Shown: positions 23,540 through 34,000 of the stretch, in pieces
How the letters are laid out: each line of letters opens with the position of its first letter
Numbering within the stretch: position 1 is the stretch's first letter
Assembly: GCA_903772945.1 (NCBI GenBank)
Contig: CAICTM010000001.1
Coordinates: forward strand, 248,001 to 312,000
Direction of reading: 5' to 3'
Source of the DNA: Seminavis robusta
Lineage: Eukaryota > Bacillariophyta > Bacillariophyceae > Naviculales > Naviculaceae
DNA length: 64,000 nucleotides
The notes under the pieces: generated by a model
Databases searched by the model: none
What the model saw: the letters and a program-made list of their open reading frames with translations, nothing else
What the model was told of the DNA's origin: nothing
Program-made: the position numbers and the translations under genes

Positions 23540-24273
23540 GCAGAAATTTGGCAGACTTTGCGTGTGGCACCCAACAATCGATGTGTCTCATTGTGCTAAC
23601 AGGCAGTCTTGGGCCCCGTTGCTTATCTTGCATTCACAAGCTGTCAACAAGTTTGCTTTCCTTCTATTCGAATTTTATGCGGCCAGCAACACTCTATACT
23701 TTCGAACGAAGAATAACTAGGCAACCACCAATGATATTACCTTCATCTTAGCTTCAAGTCGCCGCGGCATTGCGAGCCAAGACCTGCTAACTAACTAGCT
23801 GAGCAGACTTGACTGTGGGAAATACCCGGGCCTTAGCTGGTGGGTCGTCCTCAAGCACATCTCGTCTGAATCCATCCGTTATTAGACGTTCAGTTTTTTT
23901 TGTTTGCTAACTAGCTCGCCAGGGTCCACGCTCCGTGTGCGTGGCCATGTTCCTGACTTCCCCTCGCACTGTTGAATGGCCTGCTATCTAGCTAGCTTTA
24001 GGTCTATTACGCCAAAAGAGTTCACTGAATGATCGATATTCTCTCATCTTGCTTGGCCAGCAGAAGACGAATGGGCTTTCTGTGCTGAGCTTGTCAAAAA
24101 TTGGAGCATCGGGCTTCGCTTCGAAGGACGAACTCATGCGAAACGTCGTGCATGGTTGCTGTATAGAAGCTCCAACAAAACCTGACAACAACGTTTTAAC
24201 AAAAGAAGCAGCCATAACAACAGTCTTCCAACCTGCAATAGAAGGATAGCTAGCCGTCCCACTATTTTCAAAG
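23540..24273. other. Intergenic, no gene seen
   Basis: Contains scattered CTAGCTAG-like motifs (around 23795 and 23990). ORFs on the minus strand at 23988-24527 overlap the following gene antisense and lack any recognisable domain. Confidence 0.5.
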
Positions 24274-25764
24274 ATGAACAAAACAGCGCCCCACATCTCA
24301 CAGTCTCCTGCCATGCTACCGGTAGCCCGTCTCGACGGCACAACAACGAGAATGAACAAGCCAAGTCCAATAGCAGCATCCACAGCGCCCCAATCCGTCA
24401 TGGTAGAGGGCGTACCGGTAGAGACGTTTAGGTCTGAGCTGGAAGGAGGCCAGTATAATCTCACCCGTGATTTCTTCGCCAAGCTGCGTCTGAACCCTAG
24501 CAATGACGAGACACGAAGTGTTTGCATGGATCGTTTAGCCCAGTGCTACCGGTACCGTCACCACACGCAGGAGCCTCAGGCTGGCTCTGAAGCAGCACCT
24601 ACTATTAGTCCACCGCCCTCGCCACCACTTTCAACGCTGGAAAAATGGACGTGGAACGAACCTGACAACAAGGATGCTCATTTGCTGCTTGGCTTGTTTC
24701 TCATTACCAGTGCCTGGAGTGCATTGCGGAATCATCAATCATCCACACAACAAACAGCCATGACTGAGGAAGAACATTTTGCCCAGTTTGACAAGCTAGC
24801 ACACAAAGCAGAAAGGGCTCTGGCAAAAGCCATGGAGATTGATCCCACCGATCCATTGCCCTATGCCAACATGCTGACTGCTGCCAGAGGACTCCCAACC
24901 ATCCAAGCAACCTTCCAGAAGTTTCAACAACACTGCCAGGATCCACACCATCTGATGGTCCATCAAGTTGTGTTGCATCGCTTGTCCCCTCATTGGGGAG
25001 GAACAGTGGCAGAAATGTTGGAGTTTGCCAGGTCAGTAACCCTCCAGTCCGATGTTCCTCCACCCACGGGTCATCCCTTGTGGTCCCTACTTTGCAAGGC
25101 GCATTTGGATGCCTGGGAGGAAGCCAAGAAACAGCGAGAAGAAGATGGCACTAATAATAGCAAAGGTCAAGGCCATGGTCATGATTCCTATTGGAAGCAT
25201 TTGAAATCCAAATCCAAAAAGGAGCTGGTGCACGCGTACCGCAAGTTTCGTGGCAAGAGCCACAGCAGTCACGGTACTGCCTGCAAGGCGAGTGGCTCCA
25301 AGAATGCTATTAATACCGGTAATACCAAACAGGGCAGCAAAGAGGAACGATCTAGCAGCAACCTATTTGCCTTTTGTCTGTACAAGATCAAGGCGTACTC
25401 CGAAGTGCACGATGAAATGCAGTACATGATTGGCAATGATCCCTTGGCAGAGCCTTGGAATCTGGAGAGCCCGCTGCATTGGAAGGGTTACTATGATCAT
25501 GCCAAGAAAAAGGTTGCGGAGCATGAAGCATCCACTGGCACCAATAACCAGAATAAGCACCGACGCAAGTCCGTGCCCGCCATTCCAACGACCGCACGTG
25601 GTACCGGTAGGTGTCAACTGGAACGAAAGAGCGTTACCTTGCTATTTTCTCCCACGGTCCTTTCCAGTGGTGAATTTACCCTGTCGGATATTACATCACC
25701 ATCTAGTAGCTCCGGTACCGGTAGTGACCACAAGGATCGGGAGATTGTGGATCCCTTTGCCTAG
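24274..25764 (+). CDS. Member 1 of a four-copy uncharacterised helical-repeat-like family
   Basis: Single exon, 496 residues, ATG 24274. After ~50 variable residues come the family blocks: ELEGGQYNLTRDFFAKL, CMDRLAQCYR, EPDNKDAHLLLGLFLITSAW, KAMEIDPTDPLPYANML, TFQKFQQHC, LSPHWGGTVAEMLEFAR, GHPLWSLLCKAHLDAWEE, AYRKFRGK, NLFAFCLYKIKAY and EPWNLESPLHWKGYY. The IDPTDPLPYA block and alternating helices resemble TPR-like solenoids, and the SPHWGGS-type motif recalls the bacterial DUF4034 group; both are impressions, not searches. The C-terminal tail is Ser/Thr rich. Six TACCGGTA palindromes lie inside the gene. No enzyme residues stand out. The next gene downstream is a tandem paralogue. Confidence 0.8.
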   Translation: MNKTAPHISQSPAMLPVARLDGTTTRMNKPSPIAASTAPQSVMVEGVPVETFRSELEGGQYNLTRDFFAKLRLNPSNDETRSVCMDRLAQCYRYRHHTQEPQAGSEAAPTISPPPSPPLSTLEKWTWNEPDNKDAHLLLGLFLITSAWSALRNHQSSTQQTAMTEEEHFAQFDKLAHKAERALAKAMEIDPTDPLPYANMLTAARGLPTIQATFQKFQQHCQDPHHLMVHQVVLHRLSPHWGGTVAEMLEFARSVTLQSDVPPPTGHPLWSLLCKAHLDAWEEAKKQREEDGTNNSKGQGHGHDSYWKHLKSKSKKELVHAYRKFRGKSHSSHGTACKASGSKNAINTGNTKQGSKEERSSSNLFAFCLYKIKAYSEVHDEMQYMIGNDPLAEPWNLESPLHWKGYYDHAKKKVAEHEASTGTNNQNKHRRKSVPAIPTTARGTGRCQLERKSVTLLFSPTVLSSGEFTLSDITSPSSSSGTGSDHKDREIVDPFA

Positions 25765-26494
25765 CTAGCTAGCTAAACCTGATCCTATGCATAGCTGAAG
25801 CCATTAATCCTCTTCTCTCCCAACTCCCAACCCAAAACCCAAAACCTATCGAGTAATAAGTAAGTGGAGTGGAGTCGAGTCGAGTCGAGTCCAGTCCAGT
25901 CCAGTCCTCAGTCACATTCTCACATTATACAAGTCCCAGTTGTCGCGTGCTTTGCTACACGTGTTCTCGGAAGTAAGTGACTGCGTGCACCAGTTCACTG
26001 CAGTCTGCACTATTAGCTAGGAACAGCTTTCTTGAACATTGACCAGTTAACTAGGCTGTTAACTGTAGCACAACACGAGCGGTCGCGTCGCCAGCTTCCA
26101 ACTAGCAATGACCGGCCCTTTATATCCTGGCATCCGAATTCAAGGATTTAGATGCCAAGTCCGTTCTGGTCCTGCAAGACCAGCTGGTACTCTGAGAAGC
26201 ATACCGTACTGAGACGTGTCTCTCTTAAACCAATCCCAGACGTCCCAGACTTCACTTTCGGGATTAAGTTCGATTTATCGGTTGCCGTTACGGTCGCTGA
26301 TAGATAAATAAGTGTTCACTGGTACTTGTAAATGAAGCAAGACTTACTGTGACTGGCAACTACTATTTTATATTATAGTACCAGTACTAGCTAGTAACTA
26401 ACGATCACTTTTTCATCCACAATCAACTTTTTCCTCACTTGCCTCCAACCACACACCAAAGCAACCCAAGCTACCGGTACTAGTATCGTTGACT
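25765..26494. other. Intergenic with pentanucleotide microsatellite
   Basis: At 25865-25907 a GGAGT/CGAGT/CCAGT pentanucleotide tract repeats about eight times, drifting GGAGT to CGAGT to CCAGT. A CTAGCTAGCTAG run follows the upstream stop codon. No gene is seen before 26495. Confidence 0.6.
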
Positions 26495-27934
26495 ATGAAT
26501 GCGACCATGGAGTTCCAATCGACCAAGAGCGCTCCTTCCACCACATGTACTACTACCACTACTGCTACTACTAGTGGCAATCGCCTATCCTCAGGATGCT
26601 TTCGCAGAGGAAGCGGTACTCGAAGCAGTAGAGGCTTTCTGGGTCAAAAGACAGTAAACAACGGCAAAGTCAGCGCCAGAAGAAGTAGCTATTCGGCTCC
26701 TTCCTCCTCTACTGCTATTAATAGTAGTACCATCAATACATGTAGTGGAAAACCAAGAAGACGATCCACGAGGAGCAAACCTCTCATTCCTGCCGTTTCC
26801 TTGGTGTGCGTGGAGATTCTACTCGAAGACTTAGAGGAAGGAGATTGGAAGAGCACTCGTAATTTCTTTGCGCAGCTAAGATTCCACAGTCAAGCCAGGA
26901 GAACCAATATGGACCAGCTCGCACAGGCTTATCGCAACTCGAACTCCGCGAACTGTTCGGCCGAGTTGTCATTGGAAACACTGGCAGCTTGGACTTTGGC
27001 CGAACCCGACAATCGAGATGCGCACTTGTTGCACGGCATCTTTCTAGTCACGGCGGCGTGGAGTGCTTTGCAAAAGTCGGATCAGGAAGCCCAGTTTGTC
27101 ACATTCCAGAATCAGCTTCAAAACGCAGAAACGGCTCTCGATAAGGCAATTGAGATTGATCCCACGGATCCTCTGCCTTATGCCAACAAGATTACGGCAT
27201 CCAGAGAACTTCAAACGATCAAGACCACGTTCCAACAGTTTCAAAACAATTGTAAAAAAGACGACAGACACGATCTGGCCGTCCATGAAGCCATGTTGTA
27301 CCGACTTTCTCCCACTTGGGGAGGATCCAACGCAGAGCTGCTACAGTTTGCCAGAACAGCCACCATCCAGGCAGAGTCCCCTCCACCAGTGGGGCATCCT
27401 CTGTGGTCCTTGATGGCCAAGGCGCACGTGCTTGCCTACCAGGAAAAGCTACGCAACGACAAGAGTGCCAAGCAGAAGAACGTCGGTAGTGCCTACTGGA
27501 AAGATGCGGTGGTTAGAAAGGAAATTGTCAAGGCATATCGAAAGCATCAGGCAGCATCCTCGACTAAAGGCAGTGGCTTGATCGTACTCCCCACCACGAA
27601 CAACAATCATAGCGGTCTGGCCAAGGAGGAGGAAGACGACGACGACGACAACAAAGAAACACTGGCACGATCACACACCAACTTGTTTGCCTATTGTCTC
27701 TACAAGTGCAAGGCGTTCTCCGAAGCCTACAACGAATTCATCAAGATTGAAACACAACAGGAACAAAAACCCACACAGGAACCGTGGAATCTAGAGTCCA
27801 ACCACAACTGGAAACAATTTTACCAACATGCACATGACAAGGTACTCCAGCACAAGGCTAACAAGCGGCACGAGAAGGCCGTCATGTGGGATTCGTCCAC
27901 TACATGCACCAACGATTGTGCATACTCCCAGTAG
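26495..27934 (+). CDS. Member 2 of the four-copy uncharacterised family
   Basis: Single exon, 479 residues. ATG 26495 is chosen; upstream in frame only a TTG at 26489 is available, and ATG 26507 is an alternative. The first ~90 residues are Ser/Thr/Arg-rich and unlike the other members, possibly a targeting or disordered tail. The family core follows: DWKSTRNFFAQLRF, MDQLAQAYR, EPDNRDAHLLHGIFLVTAAW, KAIEIDPTDPLPYANKI, YRLSPTWGGSNAELLQFAR, GHPLWSLMAKAHVLAY, AYRKHQA, NLFAYCLYKCKAF and EPWNLESNHNWKQFY. An acidic insert (EEEDDDDDN) precedes the NLFAYCLYK block. It is in tandem with member 1 (730 bases apart), pointing to local duplication. Function unknown. Confidence 0.8.
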   Translation: MNATMEFQSTKSAPSTTCTTTTTATTSGNRLSSGCFRRGSGTRSSRGFLGQKTVNNGKVSARRSSYSAPSSSTAINSSTINTCSGKPRRRSTRSKPLIPAVSLVCVEILLEDLEEGDWKSTRNFFAQLRFHSQARRTNMDQLAQAYRNSNSANCSAELSLETLAAWTLAEPDNRDAHLLHGIFLVTAAWSALQKSDQEAQFVTFQNQLQNAETALDKAIEIDPTDPLPYANKITASRELQTIKTTFQQFQNNCKKDDRHDLAVHEAMLYRLSPTWGGSNAELLQFARTATIQAESPPPVGHPLWSLMAKAHVLAYQEKLRNDKSAKQKNVGSAYWKDAVVRKEIVKAYRKHQAASSTKGSGLIVLPTTNNNHSGLAKEEEDDDDDNKETLARSHTNLFAYCLYKCKAFSEAYNEFIKIETQQEQKPTQEPWNLESNHNWKQFYQHAHDKVLQHKANKRHEKAVMWDSSTTCTNDCAYSQ

Positions 27935-28645
27935 TCTTGTTGGATTAGTTGTTGGGGACTCGTCTGGTGCAGCACTGTATTATCGTGAATAGTACATGTA
28001 ATACTAGAACAATATCAATGGATAGGAGGGCTGATTTTGCAGCACTGACGACGACCGAGTGATCGAGTTCCCTGGATCTCAGGTCCTGCCCCTTGGCTGT
28101 GCCCGAGCTCATGACATAGTGTAGATGCGAACATCGTAAGATGTGGGTCGGAACCAGCCCAATCTCCACCCGTTTCCGTGTTCAAAGCAGTCCTTGACGA
28201 TACTAGTACCGCAGACAGAAGACACATCCGTTAATGCAACACACAAGAACCACTCAATCGATTGTTCGGCTTGCGTTAATGCATCCTGCCCTCTTCCTAA
28301 GCAACCCGTCCTCCCCATAGTTCCCTCTAACCCATAGCAACGTCTCGATTACAGTACACAAATACACAAGAACCACTGCAGCGAACGGCCGTGAGACCTG
28401 TGCAAAGCGGAGCCAGAGATACCAGTATCATTGGAACGACAACAATTCGTGAACGCAATGGCAAATAATACCAGCAATCACAACACCTAGGTTCCTCATG
28501 CCCAAAGTCAACACGTTGGCTTTTGCAATGGCCACAACATACATGTTGAAAGAATGTAAACTTATTAAAAATAAAAATAAATAGATTTCACCAACAAAGA
28601 CAACAGAAATGGAAACACATAGACTATGATTCAAAACCACATCAA
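27935..28645. other. Intergenic (convergent), no gene seen
   Basis: Lies between the 3' ends of a + and a - strand gene. The dyad-like pair AAGAACCACT at ~28247 and ~28368 is a short direct repeat. ORFs here are short and overlapping. Nothing else was supported. Confidence 0.5.
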
Positions 28646-30322
28646 TTAAACAAAGAAACCTTCCAAATAGGCAATTGCACCCTGCCACCAAGTGTAAGCT
28701 CTACTAACCAAACTGGCCTGTGCAGGGCTTCCACCAGTGCCCAGGTTGCCAACTTCAGGCAATGGATTCACAATAGGTGAAAACGTGGGAAAGTCAGTTT
28801 GTCCCCACATTTGGACAAGTCCATTACCTTCAGGAGGAATGCCATCATACAAGGGTGCCCCAACAAGGACTTTAGTCCCATCACCAGAAACAGCAGCACT
28901 CCATCCCAACCTATCACCTTCCCTAAGTCCATCAATATCAAAACCTTGGGCCCTGCTGATCTCTTGAAGGACCCAATCAGTGCCATCAAACTTGTAGATG
29001 CGAGCGTAACCACGTCGAGGGTCTATTGGGTCGAAGAAAACACTAAATGGAGCTCCAGCCACAAGGGTTTTGCCATCATCGGATAAATCAACGGAGTACC
29101 CAAATCTATCAAGTTCTTCGTCCCCAGAAAGATCACTATAATGAATGCATCACAAGCCACGGGGGGCAGAGTCAGTAATTTTAAGAAAATCATGTGGGCA
29201 TGCACCTTTACTTTTCACAGTCCCTAATGCTTACCTGCCCAATTGGCCCCAAATTTCGTTAGTTCTTTGAAAGACTTGCACCCTGCCAACTTCTCCAGCC
29301 CCACCAAGCACATCATACCCAGGAGAACTCACTGCAACAATGCTTCCATCATAGTTTAGAGCCACCGAATAGCCAAATTCGTCATTGATAGTGGACCCAA
29401 ACATAGCTCCACAATCAACATTAGGTTGGGTGATCAACCCATCCCTTTTGTAAACACGGCATTCACCGGACCTTGTGGATTCAATGTCAGAGATTCCAGA
29501 TCCGGTCATTCCAACAGCAAACCAGTTGCCATCTCCAGAGAGTGATACAGACGACCCCAATTGAGCAAATTCAATTTCTCCAAACAGTCCAGCAACGAAA
29601 AGGCTGCCATCACTATACAGGTCACGCTGCCAGTCAGTGCCATTCCAGAAGTAGTTTGTTGCAAAGCCAATGTCAAGTAGAGTTGGGCTGTCATATTCGG
29701 GAGCCCCAACTGCAATTTTGTTTCCATCTGCTGACATAGAAATGGAAAAACCAAATGATGCAATTGGCGATGTTCCATCTCTCTCAACACCTTGAATTGT
29801 GAAGCCTCTTTGCAACCACATCTCTGTGCTGCTGTCATATTGGAACACCACAACAGCGCGATTGCGGGTTGAACCAAAAGCAACAATGCTGCCATCTTCT
29901 GATATTGCAACTGAGCGACCACTACCGATGAAAATATCAGAAAGACCTGTCATGTCTTGTCCTTTCTGTGTCCATCCATTGGCAGCGTTCTGGTAGACAC
30001 GAACAATGCCAGTTACTGGTTCACGGACCACTATTGTTGTCCCTGTCTCATCGATGGCCACAGTCCATCCAAGTCGGCCAAAAGCGGTATCTCCTATAAG
30101 GTTTCCTCCATATTGGACATATCCGCTGATGGGAACCAACCGGCGATGCTCCTCATTCAGGTCAATCATGTGCAACGCATACTTTTGAGGTTCAGTGGTA
30201 GCAGTACAATCCACTGATAGAAAGAGAAAAGCAGCATGAAGACACAGCAGGATAGCCCTTGAGAAACTTGTACCGGTAGGGCCACGGCACCATTGTGCAA
30301 GATTGTTGAAATTCACTAACAT
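28646..30322 (-). CDS. Secreted or anchored beta-propeller protein with FG-GAP-like repeats
   Basis: Two exons on the minus strand, 30322-29235 and 29135-28646, separated by a 99-base intron (GTAAGC...TATAG); the joined product is 525 residues. A hydrophobic segment near residues 22-38 (RAILLCLHAAFLFLSVDC) looks like a signal peptide or anchor. The rest is about seven blades of the pattern hydrophobic-G-x-S-V-A-x-S-x-D-G-x-x-x-A-V-G-x-P followed by V-x-V-x-x-x-x-x-x-W, for example FGYSVALNYDGSIVAVSSP and FGFSISMSADGNKIAVGAP. Such integrin-alpha/FG-GAP-like propellers bind ligands or metal ions outside the cell and are common in diatoms. Residues after the last blade are short and include a probable final strand. 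A surface or frustule-associated role is possible but inferred. Confidence 0.85.
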
Positions 30323-31096
30323 GGTTGACTGTTGGATTCAAAGGATCAACAAATAGGACTGCGGAAGTAACTACTAGACTATAGCTACATGTAGTACGAT
30401 GAATGATAGCAGGGATAAATGAAAATGAGAAAGAGGGCAACTTATCTTTTAGAGGAAACGCGAGGCAAATGATGGAGACAACATCGAATGAAACCCCAGA
30501 ACCTAGTCCTGAATTTCGACTGTTCTTTGCTTAAGCCTGGCCCCGGCTGGCTTCCGTAGATAATTTCCCTACTCTAATCCCCCCCAAAATGAAACTCGAG
30601 GGTTAGCGACGACAAGCAGCAGTTCAACGTAAACAGCTGACCATCAAATAGAAAGGTGCTCCACGGCGATGGATCCGAGTACTAGTATACTAGCCAGCTA
30701 CTCCTCCGAAAACCACCAGAAAAACGAAAACCACCAGAAAACCACGATTAACCCCTTGAGAATGGGGTAAATTCGTAAACTCAGGTTCCGCTCGGAGCTG
30801 GCATCCAGCCGCTCGGAGCTGGCATCCAGCCATTGGCGTCAAGCATCAAGTGCAGATCCAAAACTCCCACTTTTGAAGAAACTCATTTTCAGAGGCACCA
30901 CCTGAGCTGACAGTTATACCCTCATAGTTTCAGCTAATAGAGCCACCTTAGTAATACTTTGACATAGGGGATACATAATTTGGACGTGCCTGTCGCAGTG
31001 GTGATAGCTATTTATTCATTTGGCGGCTGTGGGAGCGACGGATGGCTAGCAAAGTTAGGCTGCCATTTTTTCATTGTTTTCACGTCAAACACAGCC
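30323..31096. other. Intergenic upstream of the transposase-like ORF
   Basis: Holds a perfect 21-base tandem duplication (30790-30810 and 30811-30831), a direct repeat CGAAAACCACCAGAAAA at 30707-30723 and 30725-30741, and the left arm of a candidate terminal inverted repeat (30685-30722). No gene was seen. Confidence 0.5.
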
Positions 31097-34000
31097 ATGT
31101 CCCCACCAATGGTACCCAGAAAGCCTGGCCCAGCTAATACTATTACTCCTGCTAAAAGAAGAACAACCAGAATTGACAGTAGCATTCAAGCCTGTCGCAG
31201 TCTTAACGAAACAGCTGGTGAGGTTGTTGATTGGCGAGCTGTGCTGAACGATGTAAAAGCGACCATTGAGCCAGACAAACCGATCACCAAAGCCCAGAAG
31301 AGAAAGGTTCTCTCTACATTGAGTAACCTTGATAGAGATGCACAACGGGTAACCAAACAGCTAAAGAGCTACACGAAAACGTTGGCTCCAGTTCCAGGAT
31401 TAACTCAAGGATTGGCTCGAGCTGCTGCAATACGACGAAATGCACTCGGCAACTTGCCGCCTACCAGTGCTCAAGAAAGGCTTGCTACCCGGGCCAGTGC
31501 TTTTACTACTCCACCTCGAAAAAGTACTACAAAGCTCTCCGGGGAAAAACAAGCAGTTAAAGCTACTATGGTAGACTCAGCAATGTCCGATGATTGCTTG
31601 GCTCCTCCTCCCGCTAATGGCTTCGAGTATGACAGACGTGAATGTCTTCAAGTTTTGATCGATGTTCAGCAGAGTGGAAAGAAAGGCAAGGTCATCAAAG
31701 AAATGCTAGAGAAGAAATATGTTCCACTTAAGCAGTCATCGATCTATGAGTTGTTTCGGAAGTTTCAACAACATAGGGAGGATGGTGGCTCTCTGGATAC
31801 ATTTCCTAATGATCGCTGGCATATTCCAAAAGGAAGAGAGCCATTCCTTTTGGATAATGAAGTCAAGGAGATTGCTGAATGGTTGAAACAACAACCAGGT
31901 AGAACAATCGACCATGACGAGCTGAAAGCTATGATGATGCAGAAGAGGAAGGACCGACTTGCCGCTGATGATAAAATCATATTGTGTGACTCTATGACAA
32001 CTCCATGCAAAGATACAATTGACAACTACTCTTTGACAATCACAGATTTAGCTTGTGGAAGTGTAATCAAGAAAGCCATTCCCAAAACACCAACTCGCTT
32101 TACGGCGGAGCGTTCTGTTCGGTCAGCTGCCGCATTCATGGCGACCGTTGTTGCTACCCACTACAGAGTTGTGTCAGAGCCAGTTGACAAGGTGGAGCAA
32201 TATCTATCAGAGATCACCAATGAGCAGCATTCATTATGGAATCAAAGATTCGTCTATGAAATTGCTAGCCGATTGAATGAGAACAGGTACTTGTGTCCTG
32301 TCAAGACTCGATATCTGGCTTCCATTGATGATACAACTGAATGGGCTGTCCCGGGGAAGAACAGGGAAGTGGGAAACAAACCCGTTTTCACTGCTTTGAC
32401 TTCTTTCAATTTGAAACTTAGTGTCCGATCTCTATTTAAGAAATCAAAAGCATCTGCCGTGGCAACTGGCATGAGACTCAAAGTCACTCATATCATGACG
32501 GCTGCAGGCACTAATGGACCAGTGTGGATTTCTGCTACTGGATTGACAGAGCGAGAGTTGCCCAGAAGCAAATGCCCATCCGGTGTTTTAGTTTTGGAAA
32601 TTGAAGGTCTTCATATTGGTGGCGGTGGAGTGACTGCCTTTGGAGAACAAAATGGTTTTGTGATGTTCGTCAGAAATGACGATGACAAACTGACTGAAAA
32701 AGTCAAAGTCGAAGCTTTTCTGGATAGGTGCTTATTTCCTTTTGTGTCTCGTCTTCGCCAAAAACGAGGATGGCAACCAGGCACCCCAGTCCCGGACAGC
32801 ATGACTTTTGTTACATGGTTAGATGGAGAGATGGCACAGCTTGCCACTACAGTTGATCCAGGAATGATTGGAAAACTAAACCATTCCAAAATCATTGTCA
32901 ACAAGCAGTCGGCAGCAAGGTCAGCGGTAGAGCAGCCGTGTGATGCATCTCCGATCTTTAAGCATATGCATCTTCTTTCGAAAGAGTGTACCATGATTGA
33001 TGTCGAAAAAGGTGCTTGCGACTACAAGGACTCTGTTGTTGGTATCTTCGGAGTTGCGAAAGAAACAGCAGGACTCAATTTGGCTTCTCACAGGCTTGCT
33101 GCCTGTGTCGACTTTATTGCTTGCTATCCGAAGAACGCTACTAAAGCAGTGAATACTGAGAGTGTTTCTGCTGGTTTTGCAGATGTTGGTATGCTGGGAA
33201 AGAGCAGGCGTACTGAGTATGCTTTTCCATCATTGCATGGAATGATCCATACTCTTGGAATGAATCATTACCCCCAAGATCTGATCGATCTCTTCAAAAA
33301 CAGCTTACCCCGTTTGGTCCAGGAAGTGTATGACAAAGGTCATGTCGAAGAAGCTGTGTTTGACGAGCTGGAATTCCAAGTCGACAAAAACTATGAGGAC
33401 GAGGATGTACTCAAACAGCAGAGCATTTCCCAAGAACAAATGCAGCGAGCCAAATGTCTCACTCATGAACACCAAGTGGAGTTACGGGCGGCAAGACTTG
33501 TAGAGGCCAGAGCCAAACAGAAAGAAAAGTTTGACAAAACTGTGAACGACTATACGACATTGCTGAAATCCAGCCAGCTTTGTACGGAGAAACTGTTAAA
33601 AGAGTCTGATATTGCTGGTGGTACTATCTCCTCAGTTCCCCTGATATGCTTCAAAAAAGCTCTTGCCGGAGAATTGCAGTCTTTTATTCATGTTCGGATG
33701 TTCCCTACGATTAAGACACCAAAACGTTGGAAGTGGCCTCGCAAAGGAGATATCTCTGATGTTCTACCAAATGGCTCAACAGGCAACAAGCTATTGATTG
33801 AAATGGCATTTGATTTGAGATCTAAGCCAATCATCATTGAAGAGCCAAAGAATGAAGTGCTCTTCTTGGACCCGGGCAATCCTGCATTGGAAAGATACTT
33901 GCAAGCTACAGCTATCAGATCAAGGAGGACAAGATTTGCTTCCTGTGACTTCTTGACTGGATCCCATTTCCTCAACCTCTCTGAATTCCGAGAAGAGGTT

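Noticed and set aside
23988-24527. 179-codon minus-strand ORF overlapping family member 1
   Set aside because: Overlaps the conserved start of a clear gene and has no recognisable motif.
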